From Cytophagales bacterium (lineage in GTDB: Bacteria; Bacteroidota; Bacteroidia; Cytophagales; Cyclobacteriaceae), in contig DNTA01000045.1 in assembly GCA_003500135.1 (NCBI GenBank), positions 1-11,234 on the forward strand: 11,234 nucleotides of DNA, read 5' to 3'. Under the pieces are notes generated by a model. The model searched no databases. It was not told the origin of the DNA and saw nothing but the letters and a program-made list of their open reading frames with translations. Shown piece by piece: positions 1 to 9,300 of this stretch. Numbering within the stretch: the first letter of the stretch is position 1; each line of letters opens with the position of its first letter. Both the position numbers and the translations under genes were made by a program.

Positions 1-1260
1 TGCTGCAGAAGCATCAAAACCCACTACCGTCATGATCACACCACTTAATAGTCCTGCTATGGCAAAACCAAACTTCACCATCCACCAATAGATAGCGCCG
101 AATACGCCTTCACGACGCTTACCACTTTTTAGCTCATCCAAATCCATTACATCGGCAGTCATTGACATCATTAAGGTGAATAAACTACCAATGCCGAAAG
201 AGAAGAAGGGAAGTGCAATCATAAAAAGATACGGTTTTCCTGGAACAAAAAGGAACCATAGCATTATATATCCAATAATGGAGATGGCCTGCGAGGCGAT
301 AAATGCATTCTTTTTACCCATCATTCTTGACATGCGCGCTACCGTAGGAATCACAACAAAAGTTGTTACCAGAGAGGCGAGACTTCCGAAAAGTGTAGGC
401 CAGACCCCTGCGGCTCCGGCATCACCACTAAATAAATGATATACAATGATGAAGAATGAAAAAGCGGCTATGGTGTTAAAGGCATTGAATATAAAAAAAG
501 TGGAAACACATAGTTTTACAAACTGGGGTATCTTAAAGGCTTCCTTGAAGTTTTTTAATATTTCAAGCAGGCTGCTTCCAATGGTTTTGATATTTAGTGG
601 GGCGTAATTGGCGTGAATAGTCGATTTGCTTTTAAGGAAAATAGCCGGAACCATAGCAAAGAGCATGCATACAATACCAACCCATACAGCCAGTTGCCGG
701 GTGGCCACATCTGCTGAAGGGAACCAACCTTCGTCATACATTACTACCCAAAACCATGGGGCGATTACCCAGGCCCACTGCCCGATCCACTGTGCTACGG
801 CCATAATGCTGGTGCGCTCATGAAAATCACTACTCATTTCGTAGCCCATAGCTACGTAAGGAACGCTAAAAATGGTAAGGCCGAGATAGAACACAAATGA
901 CCAAAGCAGAAAGTAGGTGAAATTATAATCGACGCCATTTTCCCTATACAGTTGCCACATGGCCACAAAAGCTATCCCAAGCATGATGGCGCCAATGAAA
1001 ACGTATTGTCTTCGCCTTCCCCATTTTGACCTGGTATTGTCGGAAATGAATCCCATGATGGGGTCTGTGATTGAGTCGAATACTCTGGGTAGAAAAAACA
1101 GGATACCCCACATCCAACCAGGGAACCCCAGGTCCTGGACCAAAACCACCATGAAAATGCTTAAAACTGCAGGAAACATTTGATTGGCCAGCATGCCCAC
1201 ACCAAAGGCAACCTTATGTACAAAGGGGACTTTTTGCGCGGTTATTTGATTACTACTCAT
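1..1260 (-). CDS. GPH-family MFS sugar:cation symporter, C-terminus cut by window edge
   Basis: Inner-membrane transporter of the glycoside-pentoside-hexuronide:cation symporter family (MelB-like, MFS fold). 420 residues are visible; alignment with the paralogue at 2012-3442 suggests about 55-60 C-terminal residues lie beyond base 1. The ATG at 1260 directly follows an in-frame TAA, so the start is secure. Family signatures are seen: RVFDSITDP (R59, D62, D66, matching the cation-site aspartates of MelB helix II), the loop SDNTRSKWGRRR at about residues 74-85, YEMSSDFHERT near the middle, and MTADVMDLDELKSGKRREG near the end. The first 200 residues are identical to the paralogue at roughly half of positions. 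It is the last visible gene of the transcription unit, 86 bases after the two-TM protein. The likely cargo is glucose or a short beta-glucan oligosaccharide; this is inferred from neighbours, since sequence alone does not give the substrate. Confidence 0.93.
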   Translation of the reverse strand, partial: MSSNQITAQKVPFVHKVAFGVGMLANQMFPAVLSIFMVVLVQDLGFPGWMWGILFFLPRVFDSITDPIMGFISDNTRSKWGRRRQYVFIGAIMLGIAFVAMWQLYRENGVDYNFTYFLLWSFVFYLGLTIFSVPYVAMGYEMSSDFHERTSIMAVAQWIGQWAWVIAPWFWVVMYDEGWFPSADVATRQLAVWVGIVCMLFAMVPAIFLKSKSTIHANYAPLNIKTIGSSLLEILKNFKEAFKIPQFVKLCVSTFFIFNAFNTIAAFSFFIIVYHLFSGDAGAAGVWPTLFGSLASLVTTFVVIPTVARMSRMMGKKNAFIASQAISIIGYIMLWFLFVPGKPYLFMIALPFFSFGIGSLFTLMMSMTADVMDLDELKSGKRREGVFGAIYWWMVKFGFAIAGLLSGVIMTVVGFDASAA

Positions 1261-1346
1261 TTACGAAGTTAATTTTATGGCTTTACCACCATACCTTTTG
1301 CGGCTGGAAGTATCATTGACAAAACAGTTCACCTGTATTCGGTTTT

Positions 1347-2009
1347 TTAAAAGACGCCCCTACAATTTTCTTTTAAAGTGACAACTATCCGGTCGACTTC
1401 TATAGCGCCTTTTGGAATTTCTTCAATTTCTAAACCAGGGTATGATGACGCTGTTTTCCAATCATCAATGGTCTCACTAAAAAACTGGGAGGCCAATGAA
1501 TCTGTTTCATAAACGATAATATCATATGATTCCCCTTTGTCACCTCCAAACCTGGTGATGACTTGCCATTCCCCGTTTCTTTTAAAAGAGGTATTGGTAT
1601 GATCCGATTGGGGATAATATTTATTATCCGAGGGTTTTAGCAGTACCCATATATCTTTTTCATGGCCATCCGGATAGACTCCTATGGTTAATATCCGGCA
1701 TTTGACGGAATCACCTTCAATTGGCGATATGACCTGGACTTTTTCTACCGGGAATTCTACTTGTAACTTTTTCCCTTCCGCCACTTGTTCAATATGGCCG
1801 GGCATCGTAGGCGTTCCGACGGTGTATGCGCCATAAATGATCAATATAAACCCGAGGATCCCCAGCGGGATTTTCAATTTGATACTCATCAGGCCGAGCG
1901 ACGAATCATTTATTTTTATGCTATCGCCAATCGCAATTAGGATCAGCGCGGCGCCAAGAATCATGATAACTATTTCTGGAGACATATTTGATATTTTTAT
2001 AAATGGCAT
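1347..2009 (-). CDS. Two-TM membrane protein with uncharacterised soluble C-terminal domain
   Basis: 220 residues, function unknown. Two hydrophobic segments are visible at about residues 11-28 and 48-63, joined by a short loop with three lysines (K32, K44, K46). The positive-inside rule would put that loop in the cytosol and both ends in the periplasm, but this is weak evidence. After TM2 comes a linker and a domain of about 130 residues that looks beta-rich, with striking runs such as GHEKDIWVLLKPSD (115-128), YYPQSDHTNTS (131-141) and RFGGDKGESYDIIVYETD (153-170); it ends in NCRGVF. These strong motif-like runs suggest a conserved family, but I cannot name it. The ATG at 2009 lies 2 bases after the stop of the upstream MFS gene, so translational coupling is likely. 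Sitting between two paralogous sugar symporters, it may be an accessory or sensing partner of one of them; this is inference. A start at Met9 is possible but would leave almost no sequence before TM1. Confidence 0.85.
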   Translation of the reverse strand: MPFIKISNMSPEIVIMILGAALILIAIGDSIKINDSSLGLMSIKLKIPLGILGFILIIYGAYTVGTPTMPGHIEQVAEGKKLQVEFPVEKVQVISPIEGDSVKCRILTIGVYPDGHEKDIWVLLKPSDNKYYPQSDHTNTSFKRNGEWQVITRFGGDKGESYDIIVYETDSLASQFFSETIDDWKTASSYPGLEIEEIPKGAIEVDRIVVTLKENCRGVF

Positions 2010-2011
2010 AA

Positions 2012-3442
2012 TTATAATTTTCCCCTACGCGCTTCCAACTCCGCTTTAATCTTCCGTGACCGCTCTTCGGTCATGCTGTATTTCCACATTACCAAAATCG
2101 CCAATCCGGCGGTTATTGCCGGAATGACAATATCGGCAATTCGTAGTTTGGTCATTGTTTCGACGGATTGTTGGGCCAAAGTTTGGTCAAATCCCACCAT
2201 TTTTAAAACAGCGCCCCCCAAAACCAATGCCAATGCCTGGCCCAGTTTTACCATCCACCAATAGATGGCGCCAAACGTTCCTTCTTTACGCGGCATGCCG
2301 TTATTCAATTCATCCAGGTCACACACATCCGCCGTCATACTCATCATGAGGGTAAATAAACCGCCGATACCGAAGGCCATTAATGGAATAGGCATAAAGA
2401 TCAGGAAAGGATTATCCGGGTTGAAGCCCCACCACTTTAACCCGTAGCCCACAATGGAAATAAGTGTTGAAATGATAAATGCATTTCTCTTGCCCCATTT
2501 GCCGGCCATCCAGGAAATAACCGGTATTATCAAAAATGCCGTGACCATGGCGCTGATGGTGGAAAACCAAGCAGGCCAGTTACCGGCTAAACCATAGTCG
2601 CCATTGAACATGTAAAAGACAATGATGAAATAGCTGAAGGATGCCACCATCTGAAAACCATTGAAGACCAGGAATGTGGCGCCACACAATTTAACAAAAG
2701 GTTTGTTTTTGCTTACCTGAATGATTCCTTGGAAAAGGTCTTTCAAATTGGAGAACACCGTATTAAAAGAGATTTCTTTCCTGTTCGCCATTTGCGAGGT
2801 ATCAATACCCCTGCAAAAAATAGCCGGAAGTACACCTAAAAGAATACAGGCCCCACCAACGATCACAGAAAGTTGACGAACGCCGATGGCCTGTGATTCA
2901 AATAGATCGGGATTTGCAATGAGCACCCAAAACCAGGGGACGATCATCCAGGCAATTTGGCCTACGATTTGAGAAAATGCCATCAGTCGGGTCCGTTCAT
3001 TGTAATCCGATGTCATTTCATATCCCAAACCGATCAGTGGGGTCGAGAAAATTGTATTTCCAACTAAATATACCAGTGATAAAATGAGGAAATACCAAAA
3101 ATTGTAGTTCTGTGTATTTTTCTCATCGAGTTGCCATAGCACTGCAAATAATAGCCCGCTTAAAATGGCGCCTACAAATATGTAGGGCCTCCTCCTTCCC
3201 CATTTTGAATTTGTGTTGTCCGAAATAAACCCCATAATGGGATCGGTAATGGCATCGAAAATCCTTGGTAAACCACCTAATAAACCCGCCAAAAAAGGAT
3301 CCATGCCAAAGGCGGTTAACAAAAAGAACATAAAAACCCCCAATGCCCCCGGCAATAGATTGTTCACCAAGTGGCCGGCGCCGAAAGCGGCCTTTTGGAC
3401 GATTGGTACCCTGTCAGTTGCGGCAGTTTTATATTTTGACAT
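2012..3442 (-). CDS. GPH-family MFS sugar:cation symporter, full length
   Basis: Complete 476-residue inner-membrane symporter, the usual length for the GPH (MelB-like) family with about 12 membrane helices. Signatures: RIFDAITDP with R60, D63 and D67 (the last two matching MelB's cation-binding aspartates), the helix 2-3 loop SDNTNSKWGRRRP (74-86), YEMTSDYNERTRL in the first half, and MTADVCDLDELNNG followed by a KEGTFGA segment in the second half. The tail is charged (KIKAELEARRGKL), as expected for a cytosolic end. It begins 36 bases after the GH30 stop and ends 2 bases before the two-TM gene. Context points to import of glucose or beta-1,3-gluco-oligosaccharides made by the secreted hydrolases, coupled to H+ or Na+. 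It is a paralogue of the gene at 1-1260; the two may differ in substrate or affinity. Substrate is inferred, family is firm. Confidence 0.95.
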   Translation of the reverse strand: MSKYKTAATDRVPIVQKAAFGAGHLVNNLLPGALGVFMFFLLTAFGMDPFLAGLLGGLPRIFDAITDPIMGFISDNTNSKWGRRRPYIFVGAILSGLLFAVLWQLDEKNTQNYNFWYFLILSLVYLVGNTIFSTPLIGLGYEMTSDYNERTRLMAFSQIVGQIAWMIVPWFWVLIANPDLFESQAIGVRQLSVIVGGACILLGVLPAIFCRGIDTSQMANRKEISFNTVFSNLKDLFQGIIQVSKNKPFVKLCGATFLVFNGFQMVASFSYFIIVFYMFNGDYGLAGNWPAWFSTISAMVTAFLIIPVISWMAGKWGKRNAFIISTLISIVGYGLKWWGFNPDNPFLIFMPIPLMAFGIGGLFTLMMSMTADVCDLDELNNGMPRKEGTFGAIYWWMVKLGQALALVLGGAVLKMVGFDQTLAQQSVETMTKLRIADIVIPAITAGLAILVMWKYSMTEERSRKIKAELEARRGKL

Positions 3443-3478
3443 GACTTTTCATTTTTTATTGATTTCTATAGGGCGATA

Positions 3479-4975
3479 TCATGTATTGGGGGTTACAATG
3501 GTTTGAATGGCCTGAGCGCTAATTGTGATAGTTGTAGACCTTTCACCTAATGTAAGTTTTATTTGTTGTGCATATTCCCCAGGATTGAAAACCACGACCG
3601 CAATGGAACCATCTGGGTTTTGCGCTGCAGTGATCTGAATAGAATTATCTGAAAGATCAAATCCAATCCTTTCAGCCCCGGGTCTTATGAATTTACTAAA
3701 ATGACTAAGTGTGTAATAGATCGGAGTAAAATAAACTTCGTCGTTTTCTGCATCGACAATGACAGGGGCAATGCACCAGTTTTTAAACCAATTAGGGCCA
3801 CCCTGTCGATTCAGCGCCATATTCCAGTCTATCCAGCCATCGACCCAGTTGTTCATACAACCAATAATATCCCTGGCATATCGATATACAGGTGCATATT
3901 TAGGATGTAATGGCTTTTCTTCTTCAGGCGCCCAGTCCCATCCCCAGTCTGTTGCCTCCTTAGACCAATACCACTCATCATTCTTCCATTTCGGCGCTTC
4001 TGCATCCACGCATGCTTCAGACTGGATCAGGTGTTTATCAGGCGCTTTTTGATGCGCATATTGAAGTTCTTCGGGAAATACCTCAAAGGTGCTGGCGTAC
4101 CAATGTATTGCAGTGCCGTCGAAATATTTCGAGCTACTGTCATTCTTATACATCTCATCAACCCATTCCCTTAAATGTTCCCGGTTTTGATCATAACCCA
4201 AAATTTTAATGTGTCCTTTGCCATCTGACTCCAGTTTCGGCCCAAGGTGATGTTGTACAAAAGATGTCATCTCTTCGGGCGTGAAATGCATGCTTTCCCA
4301 GTTATTTCCGTTTCCCAGAGGTTCATTTTCGACGGTAAATCCCCAAATATCGATCCCTTCCTGCTTGTAAGCATCAATATACTTAGAAAAAAACAAGGCC
4401 CAGGTATCGTAGTATTCCGGTAACAATTTACCTCCTACCCATTCCTTATTGTCTTTCATCCAGGGCGGGGCGGTCCAGGGCGAAGACAAAATTTTAAAAC
4501 CATCTTTCGACTTTTTCATGGCATCTTTGATCATGGGAATAATATCATCCCGGTCTTCATCAATAGTGAAATGCTTCAGTTCACTATCTTCTGCCACCGG
4601 AGCATAGGAATAATTTCCCAGGGAGAAATCGCAAGAATTCATGTGCGTACGCGTAAGTGAATAATTAGCGCCACTTTGGCCAAAATAGGCTTCCAGAATT
4701 TGATCCCTTTTTTCAGGGCTTACTTGATTAAGTAGGTGTGCCGAAGCTTCAGTAAAGGATCCGCCAAATCCGGTAATGGTCTGATACTTTTTGTCAGGAA
4801 GCAACTTTATTGAAATGGATTCCGGTAGCGACTCAAATTCTGTAAGCTCAGTTAGTTTATGTCCACCAACACTGGTTTCATAAACCTTTACATCCAGTTG
4901 ATTTTGGTTTGAATTGCACGAAATAGCCATAGAAGCGATCATCAGAAGGGGTACATATGTCTTATATATTTTCAT
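3479..4975 (-). CDS. GH30 beta-glucanase lipoprotein (probable beta-1,6-debranching enzyme)
   Basis: 498 residues. A type II signal peptide is seen: K2/K5, a hydrophobic core at 8-18, and a lipobox ending at C20 (MAISC). The catalytic (beta/alpha)8 domain starts near residue 60 with QTITGFGGSFTEA, typical of glycoside hydrolase family 30. SLTRTHMNSCDFS and SPWTAPPWMK are further family markers. The predicted acid/base is E218 in GFTVENEP and the nucleophile is E320 in LIQSEACVD. A beta-sandwich follows at about 430-498, giving the normal GH30 architecture. Known GH30 activities include beta-1,6-glucanase, glucosylceramidase and xylosidase. In marine Bacteroidota a GH30 enzyme removes beta-1,6-linked glucose from laminarin, and the GH16/GH17 neighbours favour that role here. 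It starts 20 bases after the GH17 stop, with a weak AGAAAG just before the ATG. Family is firm; exact specificity is inferred. Confidence 0.93.
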   Translation of the reverse strand: MKIYKTYVPLLMIASMAISCNSNQNQLDVKVYETSVGGHKLTELTEFESLPESISIKLLPDKKYQTITGFGGSFTEASAHLLNQVSPEKRDQILEAYFGQSGANYSLTRTHMNSCDFSLGNYSYAPVAEDSELKHFTIDEDRDDIIPMIKDAMKKSKDGFKILSSPWTAPPWMKDNKEWVGGKLLPEYYDTWALFFSKYIDAYKQEGIDIWGFTVENEPLGNGNNWESMHFTPEEMTSFVQHHLGPKLESDGKGHIKILGYDQNREHLREWVDEMYKNDSSSKYFDGTAIHWYASTFEVFPEELQYAHQKAPDKHLIQSEACVDAEAPKWKNDEWYWSKEATDWGWDWAPEEEKPLHPKYAPVYRYARDIIGCMNNWVDGWIDWNMALNRQGGPNWFKNWCIAPVIVDAENDEVYFTPIYYTLSHFSKFIRPGAERIGFDLSDNSIQITAAQNPDGSIAVVVFNPGEYAQQIKLTLGERSTTITISAQAIQTIVTPNT

Positions 4976-4995
4976 CTTTCTAAATTTGAAATGTT

Positions 4996-6327
4996 TTAAT
5001 CAGGTTTTTCAGGAGGTGATAACACCTGTTTTAACAAGGCCTTTTTATCTCCATTGTATGTCTTTGAAATTTCATTCCCTCCCCTAGAAAGGCCTTGAAA
5101 TGTACCATTATCGACCAATCCCCAAACAGGGAATTTTGCTTTTCCGTCAATCGTAAAAAGCCCGAAGTGATTTTCCGATCCTTGTGGGTTTCTGGCATCC
5201 TTCCATTGCTCATCAAAAGCTTCAAAATAAAAGCACGATATTCCAGCTGAATTCGTCCATTCCCTCATATGTTGATAGAACAGTGCCTGCTTATATTCAT
5301 CAGTAGCTTTCGAACCCTTTGGGCCATAATGTCCATTGGATACAGTAGCCCATCCTGTTTCTCCAATATGGATTTGTTTTTCTACGCCGATACTTTCCAC
5401 ATATTTGGAAACGGCCCTGTATTGCGCTTTAGCAAAGCCTATGGCACGAACCATAGCAGCATTCACTTTATCAATGTTTGAAAGGTCTGCTTCATTTTCC
5501 GGAACATACCAGAAATCCGGATTGTAGTGTGAGTTGTGATAAGGATAGGTATGCATGGATATATAATCCACTGCCTTGATCAGTTTTTCCAGATCTTCAG
5601 TGTGGTAAGAAGTATCCCCTCCGCCCCAGGAAGAAAAATCGTCGGAACTGGTTATCCATAGCTCATTTGGCAGTTTGCCGTCCTTTTTCAGCTCTTGTAG
5701 ATAAACTACCCACTTGAGAATGACCCAGGGCTGTACATAATAACTTTCGGCCCATCTGACCATGGCCTCATTACCTACTGCTAATATTTTAACTATGTCA
5801 GGATACTGGTTGGATAGTTTAACTGCTCTTTCAATTTCCCCTGCATTTTGTTCACTTTCCGAATCATGATCCGGTTTTTGATCGGTCCAGGCGTTCTTAC
5901 AGTCAATCCATGCCCCCAACATCACATACATTTCAAACTCTGGATTCTCATTCTTCAATTCACGAATTGCCTTCAATACATTGGAAGCATGTGGTAATTG
6001 AACATTGTAAGTCCTTAGTACCTTTATGCCCATTGCAGAGAGTATTCGTAAATCCTCTTTGAGCTGTTCTATAGTTGGTTGTACATCTCTTGATTTTTCG
6101 CGATAACCTCCGTAAGATATTGCCAGGTAGATAGGGTTCCCCAGTATTTCTTTTGCTGTCACTTCCTTATTATTACTTTCTTGCATTTGTTTTTGTTGGT
6201 CGTTTCTCTGACTACAGGTAAAGTTCACCATTATAAATATTCCTGCTATCAAAAATTGGAATGCTACTCTCCCGAATTTATGTTTTTTGTACTTTTTTTG
6301 ATTGTTCATAGCATTCATTTTTTTCAT
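4996..6327 (-). CDS. GH17 beta-1,3-glucanase, probable lipoprotein
   Basis: 443 residues. A lysine-rich start (KK, KKYKKHK) precedes a hydrophobic stretch at about 21-34 and a cysteine at C38 (MVNFTC), so it is probably a lipoprotein, though Asn at -3 is not a classical lipobox. The first in-frame Met gives a long n-region; Met4 or Met7 are possible starts. The GH17 (beta/alpha)8 domain runs from about 65 to 415. It opens with YLAISYGGYRE and includes the acid/base E187 in ILAVGNEAM and the nucleophile E323 in IHIGETGWAT. FYFEAFDEQWK (366-376) is a typical GH17 aromatic/acidic subsite segment. GH17 enzymes cleave beta-1,3-glucans; in laminarin loci they prefer chains freed of beta-1,6 branches, which fits the GH30 gene 20 bases downstream. 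It lies 56 bases after the phosphorylase-like gene. Location at the cell envelope is inferred from the signal; there is no clear acidic surface-export signal after C38. Confidence 0.92.
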   Translation of the reverse strand: MKKMNAMNNQKKYKKHKFGRVAFQFLIAGIFIMVNFTCSQRNDQQKQMQESNNKEVTAKEILGNPIYLAISYGGYREKSRDVQPTIEQLKEDLRILSAMGIKVLRTYNVQLPHASNVLKAIRELKNENPEFEMYVMLGAWIDCKNAWTDQKPDHDSESEQNAGEIERAVKLSNQYPDIVKILAVGNEAMVRWAESYYVQPWVILKWVVYLQELKKDGKLPNELWITSSDDFSSWGGGDTSYHTEDLEKLIKAVDYISMHTYPYHNSHYNPDFWYVPENEADLSNIDKVNAAMVRAIGFAKAQYRAVSKYVESIGVEKQIHIGETGWATVSNGHYGPKGSKATDEYKQALFYQHMREWTNSAGISCFYFEAFDEQWKDARNPQGSENHFGLFTIDGKAKFPVWGLVDNGTFQGLSRGGNEISKTYNGDKKALLKQVLSPPEKPD

Positions 6328-6383
6328 TGTTTATTGGGTTCTTCACGCAAAAAATGCCGGTGCAGAAGCAGTTCTGTACTTTG

Positions 6384-9300
6384 TTATTGTAATACATTAC
6401 GATCAATATTTACAATGATCATTTCAATTCTACTACTTCTTTGAAATACTTCCGTGCTTAATTCATGATCCAATTCCAGACTTTCAATAGTAGTTTTCGT
6501 ACCATCTTTTAGAACAGCCTGGAGATGTGTTTGACTATCGAGTTGATAGATGACCGGTACCTGACAATAGGTGAAACAAAGCGATTCAGGTTTTATTTCA
6601 ATTTCCTTCCACTTTGCATTGACATCAATATAGTGAAACACTTCAGAGGAAGTCACAAATTCCTTTTTGCGTAGCATACAAGGATCAAATCCCAGTTTGC
6701 CTTCGGAAACGGCAATGCCCAGCTCACCGAATCGGCATAATATATCTTCCTTAACCAGACCTGTCATACCGGGCTGTTGAGCGCCTTTGCCAAACGGTGT
6801 ATGGGAGTAGGGATCTGTTGGAAAAGCGCCATAATGTGCCGGAGTTTTATGGATTCCCAGCCCTTCGTTGATTTCATAATAATGAGCAATTAACTTATTG
6901 ATTAAATCTTTTTCTTCCTGGTTATGGATTGCTTTCAGGCAGCATTCCTGAACTGACAGTGCAAGTTTCGATACCATGTGCCAATAAATTGATCCCAGCC
7001 CTTCATATCCGAAAAATGTTCCTGATCTTCCCGTAAATGCCTTATGGTTGAAAACTTTTTCAAAAATTTGTATTACCTGACCGGATCCGTTCTCTAGAAA
7101 GTCTTTATAGGGTGTTTCGGAGAGATGATCAAGGGCGCTTTTTAGGTCATTGACATTTCTAAAATTGCCATTGAAATGATAATTTCCCCTTATATCCTGC
7201 TCAATGATGCTTGTATTGCCATCATTCAATAATGCCTTTAGGAGTTCTGAGTCGTTGACCAGGTGATCAGGTATATTGTTTTTATCCATAAATCCCGGTA
7301 GTTCCTTATTTGGATAAAGGATATAACTGGATTGATCTTCCCTGTAAAGTTTACTTCTTTTTAAAGCATCAAGCACCTCCAATGTCTCCTTTGAAGATAA
7401 AAATCCGCTACTTAAAACCGCCACCTGTCCTTCCAGCATTTCGCTCAGATAAGAAATGGACACCTCATCCTTATTAACGACCGACATTATATTGTAGGCA
7501 TGGTAGAGATTATCTTCTCGTTTATTAGCATCAATCGTTTGCTCGGTGTATTTCAGACATAATTCCACTAAGCGCAATATTTCTGATATTTCAACATCCT
7601 GTTTCTCGCCATCAAAAGAATCACGGTAGATCTTCAAACGATATTTACTGGCGGCCTCACCCAGCCCATCCATTATTTGTTTGCGAGCCTTATTACTGAT
7701 ACTATGAGTTAAAATGTCTGTATTATCATCAAGCACGTCAGTAACATCATCCAGGAATACTTTCAGTTCTTCAGATATACTGACATTTTTGATTCCCTTT
7801 TCTTTTAATAGTTTATTCATGAAGTTTAAAAATCTATACAGATAGTATAGTGTAACCATAGAAACTCCATTGCCTACCAGCGCATTATTGGCGTCATTCC
7901 ACTCCGGACGTTGGGTATTCATCCAAATACCACCTTCTGGAATAAAATTCGACATTTTTGCCAGGACGGTAGCTAATATTTTCTCCACAAAATTCACCTG
8001 GACAAAGTCTCCCTTTTGATTGCAAAGCAGAGCGCCATCTGCACCCAGACGGGACCATTTACCAGTAATTGCTACATCTAAGTCGTGATCAAATTCAATG
8101 GTATCTTTAGGGTTTTGAAGTAGTTCACTATACCTTTTGATCCTGTACGGAACGTTGGCATAAACGAAAAGGTCCTCTTTAAAATATTTTTGAAGCTTCC
8201 CGGGATATAGGCTTTCCGAAAACTCCAAAAACTTAAGTAAATAGATGATCTGATGATCTCCCCAGTAACCGATGTATGACCACGGGTCGTCGGGCTCAAT
8301 TCTTTCCCAATCGATACCATTTTTTGTAATCCTGTACGGATTATATCCATCGAAAGTAGAGGCATTGAGAAAGCGTGAGATCATGCCATCAATAAACTCA
8401 GGAAAGGAGTGAACTAAAGCTTCCCAGTTTTGAAAGATGTCCCTCCAATTACCTTCATAATCAAGAATTTTTGAGCCGTCATGCTCATTATGTGTATTGA
8501 TAGAAAATTTATTCCATGGCCTGCTTGGGTCGCCATGTCTTCTGCTGAATTTTAATGGCAAATATTCCATACATAATCTTCTGAAAGTCATATTGTCAAC
8601 ATTAGAAGTAACTTCCTTCAATTTGGTGAGCGAAAATTCTGTAGGAAGATCATTAAGTATGTGTTCACTTGTACGATATACCTCTCGATTTGCGTGGAAC
8701 AGAAATTCTTTCAGATCATTTTTTTCAATTTGATAATTGTTATCAAATATGCCGCCACGCATTATATTGAAAAGTGTATTGGAAAAATGCCTGGTATCCC
8801 TTAGTTGATCGCTGGAGAGCTGAATGGCATCTGATGAAGCATTTAGCTCTACCAGTTTTCTTGTGCCCAATTCAATATCCTTTTCAATCTGACTTTCAAG
8901 ATCCTTATCGTTTTTTATTGATTCCGAAAGAGCAATAACGGATGAAACGGTCTTATTTACATCGGCAATAACTAACCATTTTTTGCTACTATTTCCTGAT
9001 AGATCAATTTTCTCTGAAACTAAAAAAGCTCCACGTTGACCTTTAATGTCTTCTTCTTGTTTGATCGGTAAACCCATGCGAAATTGATCAATCTGTGAAG
9101 AACTCAATAAATGAATTGGATTATCAAGTCCCAGGGACCAAACTACATTGGTTTTAAGCGCTTCGCTTGGTTCAGCTTTATCAACAATAATGGCGCTGAG
9201 CCCAAAAACTCCTATACCGCTTTCTTTAACAAGCTCACTTCTTTTGTAAGCATCAACCAGATTACTGCTTTGATTTTGCAGGGCGCTGCCAACACCACTT

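Noticed and set aside
176..1183. Plus-strand open frames opposite the left-hand MFS gene
   Set aside because: They are antisense shadows of a clear membrane-protein gene, with low-complexity composition and no recognisable domain.
1276..1293. TATGG/CCATA inverted repeat 16 bases before the start of the left-hand MFS gene
   Set aside because: Five pairs with an eight-base loop is expected by chance; no T-tract or operator-like symmetry supports a role.
6349..6376. Inverted repeat CAGAA-gcag-TTCTG with a T6 run on the minus strand, after the phosphorylase-like gene
   Set aside because: The stem is only five pairs and the T run is eight bases away, so it does not make a credible intrinsic terminator inside an operon.
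8078..8365. 95-codon minus-strand frame inside the phosphorylase-like gene
   Set aside because: It overlaps fully with the real coding frame, which carries conserved motifs there; no independent evidence of coding.
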